A stretch of DNA of 64,000 nt from an uncultured Lachnospiraceae bacterium (GCA_910578335.1 CAJTPU010000001.1:294743-358742), one strand, 5' to 3'. Positions 52,731 to 62,376 are shown, counted from the first letter of the stretch. The notes: generated from the sequence alone by a model not told the origin. A program made the numbers and translations.

Positions 52731-52769
52731 CATAAAAACAGCGTAGCAGCCACATAGGACTGCTACGCT
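52731..52769 (-). terminator. Terminator after the surface-module gene
   Basis: Stem AGCGTAGCAG (52740-52749) and CTGCTACGCT (52760-52769), followed on the minus strand by GTTTTTATG. Confidence 0.85.
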
Positions 52770-52823
52770 TAAAAGGTTTGCCTTTTTAAAATCGTTATAC
52801 TTTATGTGATTTATAAAGTGATA

Positions 52824-54638
52824 TTACTTTGTATCGCCTTTTTTCTTCTTTGCCACTACTACGCCGGCTGCTACTGCAATCACTACTATTACAGCTATCA
52901 CGATACCGATAATCAGTCCGGTATTGCTTCCGGAGTTCTCTGCGGGAGCGGGCGTGCTTTCGTCAGTGGGCGCCGGTGCGCTTTCGCTTGTTTCCGGTGT
53001 TGTGTCCGCCGGAGCCGGAGCTGCGTCGTTTGCAAAGCCGCTCACATCAAAGCTGATTTCAATACTCTGGGTCGGAGCCGCATAGTAAGGAAGCTCAGGA
53101 ATCGCGTTGTTCCAGATATTCGCTAACAGTATCTTCTGTACTTCCTTGGAATCCGGGTCTAAGAATGCGCTTTCCTGTTCTGCAATGGTCTTTCCGTCCA
53201 TTTTCAGAACAATGTTGGAAACTACAACTGCATCATTTACAGGCAGGTCTGTGGATACAAACAACAGGTTAAACAAACCGTCTGTGCCAAGAATCGGCTG
53301 GTCTTCAAACTGTCCGGAGAAGTCATAGCCTGTTACGGATACCGTGTAAGTACCGTTGCCGGTGATTTCCACGTCGGTAAAGCTGCCGCCCTGCGCAATC
53401 CATTCGCCGTCCACAAAGCCAAGCTGGTCGAAGCAGCCGGAATCCTTGCCGAAGTTTGCATCGTCAAAGGAGTTACGGAAAATCCATGTCGGAGTCTGTA
53501 TACCGATGTATGCGTGGTAAGTGCCGTTCGGGTCAAATTCATTCTGAGGAGCCGCCTCTTCCGGAGCCTCGCCTGACATCAGATAGATGGTAGGCGTAAT
53601 CTCAAAAGTAATGGTCTTAAAGCCCTTGGGAGACTCTGCAAGATACTTGTCACCCCACTCATTGTAACCGCCGCCGATACGAACGCACTTCGTCTCATCA
53701 TAATCGCCGGTACCCTCTGCCCAGCAGGATTTGCCTGCGGAAAGGTCAGTCGTCACTTCTTCGCCGTCCAAGAATACCTTTACATCAAAGGTACTCTCAG
53801 GAGAAACCTTGCTTGCATCCTCTACTACAAAGCAGGGTGCTACAAACCATGTATAATATACTTCAGAAGGGAACTCCAATGTAAGGGTTGTGGTCTCGCC
53901 GCTCTTCACTTCGCCGTTGGTTGCCACAATATCACCGGAATTGCTTCCCGCGCCGTCGCCGTAGTACTGGAAGCCCCAGTCGCCTTCTTCGACGCCACCG
54001 CCAAATGCGATAAACGCAGGATAGCTTTCCTCGCTGAGAACAGTTGCCACTTCACCGCCTGCCGCGTTGCAGAGCACGCCTTCTCCCAGCGTAAAGGTTA
54101 CTTCAATGGTATTGATATTGGTGATGGTTCCGTCTACCGGCGTCGGTGTGATGCCGTCCGCACTGCCGTCTGCGGTACGTGCATTGTCCACGGTAGTCGC
54201 GTCAGAAACCCATGCATTGTACAGGTTGGTTCTGGTTGCAACACCGTCGTCAGAGCTGGTATACGGCGTACCCGTCAGCGCAACCTCTTCACCGTTAATC
54301 TTAACGGAGTCGATTGTCATGTAGCTGTTGGGGAATGCCGCTTCACCATTGCTGATTTCCACATCAAAAAATGCGATGTCTGCTGCGCCGCCGGCTTCCG
54401 TAAAGTCAAGTCCTACCGTGTAAGTACCGTTGCCGGTTACCTCTGCAGTCGTAGCTACAACGGGTGAATAATCATTGCCATCGTTCCAATACTGCACCGT
54501 CCATGCATTATCTGCAAAAGACAGATATGCCACGGTCTCTCCTTCCGCGGACGCATTCAGCTTCATCAACGAAAAGGTTGAAACAGCCAAAGCAAACGCA
54601 AGAACGGAGGCAAATACTTTCTTGATTGTCTTTTTCAT
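52824..54638 (-). CDS. Surface-anchored protein with three beta-sandwich (probable carbohydrate-binding) modules
   Basis: A 604-residue secreted protein with no catalytic motif. After a signal peptide (about 1-31, ending NASAEG) come three modules of 140-170 residues: the first with LSFADNAWTVQYW, GNGTYTVGLDF, INTIEVTFTLG; the second with FIAFGGGVEEGDWGFQYY, KTITFEITPTIYLM; the third with IGIQTPTWIFRNSFDD, GNGTYTVSVTGYDF, SIEISFDVSGF. A Pro/Thr/Ser-rich linker leads to a membrane anchor (LIIGIVIAVIVVIAVAAG) and a KKKKG tail. The GH5 protein has a related module. Surface aromatic residues and locus suggest polysaccharide capture; binding is inferred. GGAGGG precedes the ATG. Confidence 0.85.
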   Translation of the reverse strand: MKKTIKKVFASVLAFALAVSTFSLMKLNASAEGETVAYLSFADNAWTVQYWNDGNDYSPVVATTAEVTGNGTYTVGLDFTEAGGAADIAFFDVEISNGEAAFPNSYMTIDSVKINGEEVALTGTPYTSSDDGVATRTNLYNAWVSDATTVDNARTADGSADGITPTPVDGTITNINTIEVTFTLGEGVLCNAAGGEVATVLSEESYPAFIAFGGGVEEGDWGFQYYGDGAGSNSGDIVATNGEVKSGETTTLTLEFPSEVYYTWFVAPCFVVEDASKVSPESTFDVKVFLDGEEVTTDLSAGKSCWAEGTGDYDETKCVRIGGGYNEWGDKYLAESPKGFKTITFEITPTIYLMSGEAPEEAAPQNEFDPNGTYHAYIGIQTPTWIFRNSFDDANFGKDSGCFDQLGFVDGEWIAQGGSFTDVEITGNGTYTVSVTGYDFSGQFEDQPILGTDGLFNLLFVSTDLPVNDAVVVSNIVLKMDGKTIAEQESAFLDPDSKEVQKILLANIWNNAIPELPYYAAPTQSIEISFDVSGFANDAAPAPADTTPETSESAPAPTDESTPAPAENSGSNTGLIIGIVIAVIVVIAVAAGVVVAKKKKGDTK

Positions 54639-54782
54639 ACTTTATTACCCTCCTAGTTAAATTGAACAGGCTTAATCGTTTTCGTAAAAACAAAATAAGC
54701 TCTGTTACCTGTCACATAGCAAGTGTAACGAAGTTTGCAAAAGAAAAAAACCATTGCTTTTTTACATTTTATACGAGGAAAA

Positions 54783-56579
54783 TTACACATCATGGTATTT
54801 TACCGGAAGCTTCAGCCGGATGCGTGTGCCCCTTCCCTGTATGCTTTCTACCGTCATTCCGTAAGCTTCCCCATAATAAAGGCGAATGCGCTGATTGGTG
54901 TTGCATAAGCCTATGCTGGCTGTTTTATCAAGCGTTTTCTGTGCCATGCGTATCCGCAGAATCTCCAGCTCCTCCCCGCTCATGCCGCAGCCGTTATCCG
55001 AGACGGAAATCTGCAAAACTTCTCTTTCCGGTATGTCCACGCAAATATCTATCCTGCCGTTTTCCGAAACCTGCTCCAAACCGTGTACAATGGCATTTTC
55101 CACAACAGGCTGTAAAAGCAGCGGCAAAAGCAGGTATTTCTCCAAATCCATCGTACCGCTTACCTCTATCCGGTAATTTACCCTGTCCCCAAACCGTATT
55201 TTTTGTATCTGCAGATAGGTTTCCACATAGTCCAGCTCTTTTTTCAGTGTCACCAGAGAAGTACCCGTATTCTCCAGTACATACCGCATGGACTTGCCGA
55301 GAAGCTTAATGGCATTTGCCACCTCCCTGTTTCCCGCAGTCAGCGATTTCATCCGGATGCTTTCCAGCGTATTGTATAAGAAGTGCGGATTTATCTGTCC
55401 GGCAAGCATCTTCATTTCCATTACCTGCTGCTCGTTTAAAAGCTGCTGTTCCTTTAACAGCGCCTGATACATCTTTGCGTCCTTCTCCTTGATTTTCTGC
55501 ACCATCACCTGCAAATCGGCAAACGCCTCCGTCAGCTCGTCCTCGCCTCCAAAATAATCCGGAATATCATATTCCTCGTTACTCGCCTTTTTCATTTCAT
55601 CCCGAAGCACATTCACACGCCCCGTAAAATATCTGGTAAAGAAGTGAATCAGGATGGCTGGTACGATAAGTGCCGTCAGAATAATCAAAAAGCAGGTCAC
55701 AATAATGGCATTCATATCCCCATATGCGCTTTCGTTTACCGTCGCAATGTAGATTTTGCTGTCTGTCTGATACAAATGGAGCGTAGAAATATTGGCAAGA
55801 AACTTATTCGCCTGCTCCCACACCGGTCCCAAGTATTGATAGTACTCATCTGCATAGTCGATATAAAAGGGCTGCATCTCCCCATAGTCCATGCGGGTGG
55901 AGTTATAAAAAATCTTTCGGTTGTCCGCGGACACCGTTATCCGGTACTCATTGCTACGAAGGCGGGTCTGCAGATAATTGTCGCTTATCATAATAACCAG
56001 TACCGCCTGATAGTCGCTGCCAATCACGGTAATCCTGCGCACCAGCGCCAGATTCCAGTAGGAATTGTCATACTGGTCCTTTTTTTCCATGGGAATCCAG
56101 AAAGTACCCGCCTGCCCGACTGCTTTCTGATACCATACCTGCTTTTGTATCTCGCTGTCCGCATAGGCAAAATGCATGTACCCTGCTGCATCGGCGTTGT
56201 CCGTGTAGATGATAATATCCTCTATCTCCGCATGGGAGGAAATATAGTTGTTCAGCGTGGCATAAGAGTATGCCGCTTCCCGCGCCGCGCCTTTCTCCTG
56301 TGACGACAGCACCTCCTGCAGCGTGTCCTCAAAGGCAATCGTTTCCGAAATATTGTAAATCTGGGTTGTGATTTCAAAAAGAATTGTCCTGACGCGCATG
56401 CTGTCGGACACCAAAAGGTCCTGATGGTAGTTCATCAAAAGCTTTGACGTATTTTCCAGCAAAAAGAAACCGATTATGGCTATGGGAAAACAGACGGCAA
56501 TAATATAAATCATATATAACTGCTGCCGGATTTTCCTTTTACTGATTCTTTCCCACAATCGGTTTCTTCTTTTTTTCAT
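54783..56579 (-). CDS. Sensor histidine kinase (YesM-like)
   Basis: A 598-residue membrane kinase. Transmembrane segments near 22-42 and 290-315 flank an external sensor domain of about 245 residues; a HAMP-like region follows. The His-kinase domain has LAGQINPHFLYNTLESI with the phospho-His near 397, then the ATPase with LLLQPVVENAIVHGLE (N box) and SVSDNGCGMSGEELE (G1). This is the LytS/YesM-type kinase family that pairs with YesN-like regulators, one of which is at 40.2-41.8 kb. A ligand outside the cell is implied. GGGG precedes the ATG. Confidence 0.93.
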   Translation of the reverse strand: MKKRRNRLWERISKRKIRQQLYMIYIIAVCFPIAIIGFFLLENTSKLLMNYHQDLLVSDSMRVRTILFEITTQIYNISETIAFEDTLQEVLSSQEKGAAREAAYSYATLNNYISSHAEIEDIIIYTDNADAAGYMHFAYADSEIQKQVWYQKAVGQAGTFWIPMEKKDQYDNSYWNLALVRRITVIGSDYQAVLVIMISDNYLQTRLRSNEYRITVSADNRKIFYNSTRMDYGEMQPFYIDYADEYYQYLGPVWEQANKFLANISTLHLYQTDSKIYIATVNESAYGDMNAIIVTCFLIILTALIVPAILIHFFTRYFTGRVNVLRDEMKKASNEEYDIPDYFGGEDELTEAFADLQVMVQKIKEKDAKMYQALLKEQQLLNEQQVMEMKMLAGQINPHFLYNTLESIRMKSLTAGNREVANAIKLLGKSMRYVLENTGTSLVTLKKELDYVETYLQIQKIRFGDRVNYRIEVSGTMDLEKYLLLPLLLQPVVENAIVHGLEQVSENGRIDICVDIPEREVLQISVSDNGCGMSGEELEILRIRMAQKTLDKTASIGLCNTNQRIRLYYGEAYGMTVESIQGRGTRIRLKLPVKYHDV

Positions 56580-56646
56580 ATATTTACCCCATGTGAATCT
56601 GCAATTTGGAAAGCAGTATCCCCGCCTCCCAAATTTCCTTCACATT

Positions 56647-58986
56647 TTATAACGTCACGGTAATATGCCCCGTATCAGATTTGACAATTGTGTCATTTCC
56701 TTCCAGCGTCATATCTCCGCCCGCAGCGGATGCCGCCTTTACATTTACCAGACGCACGCTGTATGCCTTGTCCGACATCACGTTGATGGTGATAACGTTA
56801 CCTGCACGCTCCGCGGACACCTTTACTTCCTCCGCATTGTCCATGCCAAATACTACATCGCTTACCCGCACGCCGTCTCCCAGCTCATAGATACGCAGCT
56901 CCACGCCGTCGCCATAATCATAGTCCGGTCTGTCGTCACGGGCACCCAGCGCCACAATGGAATTTTCCCTTACCAGAAGCGGCACGCTTAAGTAGCTATG
57001 CTTCTCCTTTATCCAGCTTCCGCCCGTCTTCACCTCGCCGGTAAAGAAGTCCGTCCAGCGTCCCGCAGGCAGGTAGTAATCCGCCATGCCCTCTTCATTA
57101 AAGATGGGCGCCGTCAGGAAGCTGTCTCCCAGCATATACTGGCGGTCTGTATAATGGCAGGTTCTGTCCTCCGTAAATTCCAGCACCATGCTGCGCATGG
57201 TAGGGATACCGGTTTTACTTGTAATGACCGCGGTTTTGTAAAGATAAGGCATCAGCCTCGCCTTCAGCTTTGTAAAGAAGCGGACTACATCCACCGCTTC
57301 CTCGTCATACGCCCAAGGCACCCTGTAAGAAGTACTGCCATGCAGGCGGCTGTGCGAGGACAAAAGCCCAAAAGCAACCCAGCGCTTGTAAACATCCGGC
57401 GTGGAGGTACTCTCAAATCCTCCGATATCATGCGCCCAATAGCCAAAACCGGACATCATCAGGGACAAGCCGCCGCGCAGGCTCTCCTCCATGGATTCAT
57501 AATCGGACCAGCAGTCGCCGCCCCAGTGCACGGGGAATTTCTGTCCGCCTGCGGTTGCAGAACGGGCAAACAGCACCGCCTCTCCTTTTCCGCGTTTCTT
57601 CTCCAGTATCTCATATACCACCTTGTTGTACAGATAGGTATAGTAATTATGCATCTTCTTCGGGTCAGAACCGTCATGGTAGCAGATACCCTCAACGGGA
57701 ATCCTCTCGCCAAAGTCCGTTTTAAAGCAGTCCACACCCATGGAAAGCAGTCCCGCCAGCTTTTCCTGATACCACGCACAGGCTTCTTTATTGGTGAAAT
57801 CCACCAGCGCCATGCCCGGCTGCCACATATCCCACTGCCATACATCGCCGTTTATACGCTTTACAAAATAGCCCTTTTCCATTCCTTCCCTGAACAGACA
57901 GCTCTCCTGCCCGATATAAGGGTTAATCCACACGCAAATATTCAACCCTTTTTCTTTGATACGCCTTAACATGCCTTCCGGGTCCGGGAACACACGGGAA
58001 TCCCATTCAAAATCGGTCCAGTGGAACTCTTTCATCCAAAAACAGTCAAAATGGAAGGTCCGCAGCGGAATATCCCTCTCCAGCATACCGTTCACAAAAC
58101 TCATAACCGTTTCTTCGTCATAATTGGTCGTAAAAGAAGTGGACAGCCAAAGACCAAAGGTCCAGGGCGCGGGCAGAGACGGCTTGCCCGTCAAATCCGT
58201 ATATCTTGTCAGCACTTCCTTCATGGTCGGTCCGTTAAACAGATAGTAATCCAGACAGCCGCCCTCCACGGAAAACGCAGTCTTTGTCACCTGCTCCGTG
58301 GCAACCTCAAATTCTACCTTTTCCGGATGATTTACAAAAACGCCGTAACCCTTGTTGCTGATATAAAAGGGAATGTTTTTGTAGGACTGGTACGTGCTGG
58401 TTCCGCCATCCTCATTCCATATGGAAACACTCTGTCCATTCTTGATAAATGCCGTAAAGCGTTCACCCAATCCGTAAATAAGCTCGCCCACACCCATGGA
58501 AAGCTGCTGGCGCATATAGGTCTCCGTGATATCGCCCTTGTCGTAGTAATCGCCTTTCCAGTCGGTCTTCATACATGCCAAATCCTTTGCCCCTGATTTG
58601 GTAATCACTTCACCGTTCCTTCTGTAAGCCATATACCAGTTCTTTTTGCCCATTTCCAAGGAGAGCGTGCCGCTCGTTACTACAATCTTTTCCTCGTCGC
58701 TCGTCACGCTAAGAGGCTGCTCCGCCGTCTGGCAGAGCTCAAATGCCGGACCCTTTTGTAACGCGCCCATATGATGATAGGTCCGCACGCGCAGTACCTC
58801 CGGCGCCGGAGATGTAATCACCATTGTCAGATTGATGCCGCCAAGCGTTGCGCCTCTGTGCATAATTCTTGTAGTCGGCAGACATAAGGTCACCCTTGTC
58901 TCCTCTACTTTCTCAAAATATACCTCCTGCGGGGTAAAACAGCCGCAGCCTTCCTTCTGCAGCCAGCATCCGTTACCGAATATCAT
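56647..58986 (-). CDS. GH31 alpha-xylosidase (YicI-like)
   Basis: A 779-residue cytoplasmic GH31 enzyme. The catalytic nucleophile region VDCFKTDFGERIP (Asp near 424) is the YicI-type alpha-xylosidase signature, and the acid/base region reads HWGGDCWSDYESME (near 485). The N-terminal beta-sandwich (1-240) and C-terminal domains are as in YicI. It removes non-reducing alpha-1,6-xylose from xyloglucan oligosaccharides, a step that gives the locus its likely substrate. No signal peptide, so it acts after import. GGAGG lies eight bases before the ATG. Confidence 0.93.
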   Translation of the reverse strand: MIFGNGCWLQKEGCGCFTPQEVYFEKVEETRVTLCLPTTRIMHRGATLGGINLTMVITSPAPEVLRVRTYHHMGALQKGPAFELCQTAEQPLSVTSDEEKIVVTSGTLSLEMGKKNWYMAYRRNGEVITKSGAKDLACMKTDWKGDYYDKGDITETYMRQQLSMGVGELIYGLGERFTAFIKNGQSVSIWNEDGGTSTYQSYKNIPFYISNKGYGVFVNHPEKVEFEVATEQVTKTAFSVEGGCLDYYLFNGPTMKEVLTRYTDLTGKPSLPAPWTFGLWLSTSFTTNYDEETVMSFVNGMLERDIPLRTFHFDCFWMKEFHWTDFEWDSRVFPDPEGMLRRIKEKGLNICVWINPYIGQESCLFREGMEKGYFVKRINGDVWQWDMWQPGMALVDFTNKEACAWYQEKLAGLLSMGVDCFKTDFGERIPVEGICYHDGSDPKKMHNYYTYLYNKVVYEILEKKRGKGEAVLFARSATAGGQKFPVHWGGDCWSDYESMEESLRGGLSLMMSGFGYWAHDIGGFESTSTPDVYKRWVAFGLLSSHSRLHGSTSYRVPWAYDEEAVDVVRFFTKLKARLMPYLYKTAVITSKTGIPTMRSMVLEFTEDRTCHYTDRQYMLGDSFLTAPIFNEEGMADYYLPAGRWTDFFTGEVKTGGSWIKEKHSYLSVPLLVRENSIVALGARDDRPDYDYGDGVELRIYELGDGVRVSDVVFGMDNAEEVKVSAERAGNVITINVMSDKAYSVRLVNVKAASAAGGDMTLEGNDTIVKSDTGHITVTL

Positions 58987-59126
58987 GCTCTGTCCTCCAC
59001 TTTATTAAAATTTTGTTTGCTGCTTCTATTCCTGTTTTTGATTATACCGCCTGCACCGGCACAAGTACAGACCAAATATACCGTTTCTTTTCTATCTGAA
59101 TTACCGGACTATTTTAACTGAAATGC

Positions 59127-59930
59127 CTACAGATTTTCCATCCACGTCCGTGCCAGCCGGGTCCACGACTCGCATTCCTTCTGCATATGGCTGCCCTCCC
59201 TGCCTGCGGTTAAGGGGCTTGCCAGCGCCAGTCCATGCTGCCCTTTCGGATACAGGTGAAATTCCGTCGAAATGTTGTGGCGGCGCAGGGCGCTCACAAA
59301 TAAAAGAGAATTTTCCACAGGAACCGTGGCGTCCGTAAAGGTATGCCAGATAAAAGCGGGCGGGGTATCCTGATTGACTCTTTTTTCAAGGGAAAGCGCC
59401 TCCAAAAGCTTTTCGTCGCCACCCGTCAGAATGGCAAAGGAGCCCTTATGCGCAAATTCTCCGGAAGTGATAACCGGATAGCAGAGAAGCTGCCCGTTCG
59501 GTTTTATTTCCTCCGCAGAGACTGCTCCCACTGCCTCCAAAAGCCAGCTCTCCTGCCAGCACACGCCCAGTGATGCCGCCAGATGCCCGCCCGCAGAGCT
59601 GCCCTGCACCACCACCCGTTCATGGTCTATATGCCATTCCTCCGCATGCTTCCTGATATATTTTACGGCATAGGCAAGCTCCGTAAGCTGTACGGGATAT
59701 TTTTCACACACAGTGTAGCGAAGCACCGCCGCATGGCAGCCCATGGAGAGGAACTGCAGCGCTTCGCTCTCCCCCTCCCGCACAGAAATGTGATTGTACC
59801 CGCCGCCCGGGCAGAGTATCACCATAGGGCGGCTCTGTACCAGCATGTCCGGGGAATAATCCTGCAAATATAGTATCAGACTCGCATGAGACGAATTTTT
59901 CATTTGTACCGGTATTTCTCTGTAAATCAT
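59127..59930 (-). CDS. Alpha/beta hydrolase, probable carbohydrate acetyl esterase (copy 2)
   Basis: The 267-residue alpha/beta hydrolase repeats the architecture of the copy at 46.5-47.4 kb: LCPGGGYNHIS, QGSSAGGHLAA (nucleophile Ser), TFTDATVPVENSLLF (Asp) and LYPKGQHGLALA (His). The amino acid identity over whole blocks shows a duplication. It is cytoplasmic. It lies 21 bases after proS, so it may share proS transcription; 140 bases separate it from the GH31 gene, with no obvious terminator. Deacetylation of imported oligosaccharides is inferred. Confidence 0.87.
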   Translation of the reverse strand: MIYREIPVQMKNSSHASLILYLQDYSPDMLVQSRPMVILCPGGGYNHISVREGESEALQFLSMGCHAAVLRYTVCEKYPVQLTELAYAVKYIRKHAEEWHIDHERVVVQGSSAGGHLAASLGVCWQESWLLEAVGAVSAEEIKPNGQLLCYPVITSGEFAHKGSFAILTGGDEKLLEALSLEKRVNQDTPPAFIWHTFTDATVPVENSLLFVSALRRHNISTEFHLYPKGQHGLALASPLTAGREGSHMQKECESWTRLARTWMENL

Positions 59931-59951
59931 ACTGCCGCCCTCTATTCCTTT

Positions 59952-61406
59952 TTAATACGCTCTGCCCCAGTACACCATCTTTTTCGCAGGCTTGCCGCAG
60001 CATACGCAGGTTTCTGCAAGCTGCTCCTGCTCAAAAGGAATACAACGGCTTGTGACGCTGAGCTTTTCCTTTATCTTTTCTTCACACGCCTGCTCTCCGC
60101 ACCACATCGCCTTGACAAAGCCAGCCTTCTGCCAGTCTCCCTGTGCTGCCGCTGTAAAGAGTCCTTCAAACTCCTCCATGCTGCGCGCCACAAAGGTATG
60201 GGCGTCTCTGTGCTTTCTCGCCTTCTCCAACATGTCGTGATGAATGGTATCAAGGAGCTTTGCAACCGCTTCTTCTACCTCCTCCAGCGCGACTTCTGTC
60301 TTTTCACCGTTATCGCGCCTGCACAGCACGCATTTGCCCGCCTCTATATCCTTCGGACCGATTTCCAGACGAAGGGGGAAGCCCCTCATCTCCGCCTCTG
60401 CAAACTTAAATCCCGGGCTCTTGTCCGTATCGTCCACCTTAACGCGGAAGCTGCCTTTTAATCTCTCCTGCAGCTCGTATGCCTTCTCCAAAACGCCTTC
60501 CTTCTTCTGCTGAATCGGAATAATCGCCACCTGCACCTGCGCTATCTTGGGAGGCAGCACCAGTCCCGAATTGTCTCCGTGTACCATGATGATAGCGCCG
60601 ATAATGCGGGTGGACATACCCCACGAGGTCTGATAAACATGCTTTAAGGTATTATCCTTGTCGGTAAACTGGATACCGAATGCTTTCGCGAATCCGTCTC
60701 CAAAATTGTGGCTGGTGCCCGACTGCAGCGCCTTGCCGTCATGCATCAGGGATTCAATGGTATAGGTGTGCTCCGCTCCCGCAAATTTTTCCTTTTCCGT
60801 CTTCTGTCCTTTGATAACGGGAATCGCCAGCACTTCCTCACAAAACTGCGCGTACACGTTCAGCATTTGCACAGTCCTCTCCTCCGCCTCTTCTGCAGTT
60901 GCATGGGCGGTATGTCCCTCCTGCCATAAAAATTCTCTGGAGCGCAGGAAAGGTCTGGTCTCTTTTTCCCAGCGAACCACCGAACACCACTGGTTGTACA
61001 CCTTGGGCAAATCACGGTAGGACTGTATGTCGTTTTTATAAAAATCACAAAAAAGCGTTTCAGAGGTAGGCCGCACGCACATCCGCTCCTGAAGTGGCTG
61101 CAGACCGCCGTGCGTCACCCAAGCCACCTCGGGCGCAAACCCCTCCACGTGGTCCTTCTCCTTCTGCAAAAGACTTTCCGGAATAAACATGGGAAGGTAT
61201 ACATTTTGTACGCCTGCCTCTTTAAACCTGTCGTCGAGCTGCCTCTGCAAAAGCTCCCAGATAGCGTACCCTGCCGGCTTAATCACCATACAGCCCTTCA
61301 CACTGGTATAATCGATTAACTCCGCTTTCTTTACGATGTCCGTGTACCACTGGGCAAAATCCTCATCCATGGAGGTAATTGCCTCTACCATTTTTTTCTC
61401 TGCCAT
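59952..61406 (-). CDS. proS: Proline--tRNA ligase (short, archaeal/eukaryotic-type ProS)
   Basis: Class II synthetase of 484 residues that charges tRNA-Pro. Motif 2 and specificity blocks (VRPTSETLFCDFYKNDIQSYRDLPKVYNQWCSVVRWEKETRPFLRSREFLWQEGHTAHA) are clear. It lacks the bacterial editing insertion, carries the C-terminal zinc domain (CVLCRRDNGE; CVCCGKPAKKMVYWGRAY) ending in Tyr, and so is of the archaeal/eukaryotic type found in many Clostridia. The ATG at 61406 follows GGAAAGGAAG. A T-box riboswitch is directly upstream. Confidence 0.96.
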   Translation of the reverse strand: MAEKKMVEAITSMDEDFAQWYTDIVKKAELIDYTSVKGCMVIKPAGYAIWELLQRQLDDRFKEAGVQNVYLPMFIPESLLQKEKDHVEGFAPEVAWVTHGGLQPLQERMCVRPTSETLFCDFYKNDIQSYRDLPKVYNQWCSVVRWEKETRPFLRSREFLWQEGHTAHATAEEAEERTVQMLNVYAQFCEEVLAIPVIKGQKTEKEKFAGAEHTYTIESLMHDGKALQSGTSHNFGDGFAKAFGIQFTDKDNTLKHVYQTSWGMSTRIIGAIIMVHGDNSGLVLPPKIAQVQVAIIPIQQKKEGVLEKAYELQERLKGSFRVKVDDTDKSPGFKFAEAEMRGFPLRLEIGPKDIEAGKCVLCRRDNGEKTEVALEEVEEAVAKLLDTIHHDMLEKARKHRDAHTFVARSMEEFEGLFTAAAQGDWQKAGFVKAMWCGEQACEEKIKEKLSVTSRCIPFEQEQLAETCVCCGKPAKKMVYWGRAY

Positions 61407-61448
61407 ACTCTTTCTTCCTTTCCTTATGTGCCGTGGCATATCGTGGAC

Positions 61449-61705
61449 AAAAAAACGCCGGCTTCCGTCCCCAAAGGGACCGGAAAACCGGCGGTACCAC
61501 CCTGCTTAATGCAGACGCACGCTGCGCCTTACATTCTCTCCTTTGCCGATAACGCCGGCTTGCGCTGTACTTTCATACAGGACTCAGAGGCAGGTTCAGA
61601 CGCTTCCTACAGGAGCTTTCACCAGCCGCTCCCTCTCTGTCATATTCCGCCGTCTTACTAACCCTCATCACTGCCACAATCACATATATGCCTAAACACT
61701 GATTA
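61449..61705 (-). ncRNA. T-box riboswitch (proline) upstream of proS
   Basis: On the minus strand the leader has CAGAGAGGGAGC...GCTGGTGAAAGCTCC, a specifier region GAACCTGCCTCTGAG in which CCT (Pro) at 61594-61592 sits in the codon position, the T-box sequence GGGTGGTACCGCC, and a terminator (GCCGG arms, then seven T). Uncharged tRNA-Pro should stabilise the antiterminator and permit proS transcription. The order and spacing are standard. Confidence 0.93.
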
Positions 61706-61713
61706 TAGTAGTG

Positions 61714-61743
61714 ATTGTAGGACATAGGGCGGGCTGTTGTCAA
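61714..61743 (-). promoter_or_regulatory. Promoter of the T-box/proS transcript
   Basis: TTGACA (61743-61738), 18 bases, TACAAT (61719-61714) on the minus strand. Confidence 0.75.
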
Positions 61744-61758
61744 GAATTTTTTATGGAA

Positions 61759-62376
61759 TCAGTCCGGCTCAATTCCGATAAGGACAATCGGGACTGACGG
61801 ATTGGAACGTCCTTCACGTACAATGTTTGTTAATTCATTTTCATACCATGCGACTCCACTTGACATTTGAGACATTAAACTGTGCATGGGAATGATTTCT
61901 ACTCCAACATCAATATCTCCCCTGCCATAGAAAAAAGTATGTTTCACATGAAGGTCATATTGAACGGAAAAATATTTACCAAATTGTACTTCTATAGCAA
62001 CTCGTTCTTTGACAAAATCAACCTGGTTATATGTATTAAAAGCAGTAAACCCTCTATCAATAATTGCCTTCCTCTGAATCTCTTTATCCCGAATATTTAC
62101 GGTTTCTCTAGTGGTCTGTAAATCTTCATTGACAAAATATGCCGTTCTTGCTTCACGCCAGAAATTCCGGGAAAATTCGCTTTTAAACAGCTTGTTCAGT
62201 TTGGATGGAGAATAAAGTGTTTTTCCAACCATGGTTTTTTCTTTGCTGATTTTATCAAACGCTTTGCCGGCATCAACATTTTTAATTGCACTCTGTATCT
62301 CATTCCACAAAACAGGCTTGTGAACCATCAGAAATTCCACACCGTTTAAATGACTGTATATCTGCGCGATTTTCAT
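61759..62376 (-). CDS. BglII/BstYI-family type II restriction endonuclease
   Basis: A 205-residue endonuclease recognisable over its whole length: KIAQIYSHLNGVEFL at the start and IDVGVEIIPMHSLMSQMSSGVAWYENEL near the end. The active site reads D120-x8-E129-V-Q131, the same spacing as Asp84, Glu93 and Gln95 of BglII. Known members cut AGATCT or RGATCY. The ATG at 62376 overlaps the methyltransferase stop (ATGA) and follows GGAGA, so nuclease synthesis depends on the methyltransferase reading. Exact sequence cut must be tested. Confidence 0.9.
   Translation of the reverse strand: MKIAQIYSHLNGVEFLMVHKPVLWNEIQSAIKNVDAGKAFDKISKEKTMVGKTLYSPSKLNKLFKSEFSRNFWREARTAYFVNEDLQTTRETVNIRDKEIQRKAIIDRGFTAFNTYNQVDFVKERVAIEVQFGKYFSVQYDLHVKHTFFYGRGDIDVGVEIIPMHSLMSQMSSGVAWYENELTNIVREGRSNPSVPIVLIGIEPD

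Noticed and set aside
54672..54688. cre-like site (catabolite repression) upstream of the surface-module gene
   Set aside because: The core AAAACGAT fits but the outer positions do not form the expected pseudo-palindrome; about three mismatches to consensus.
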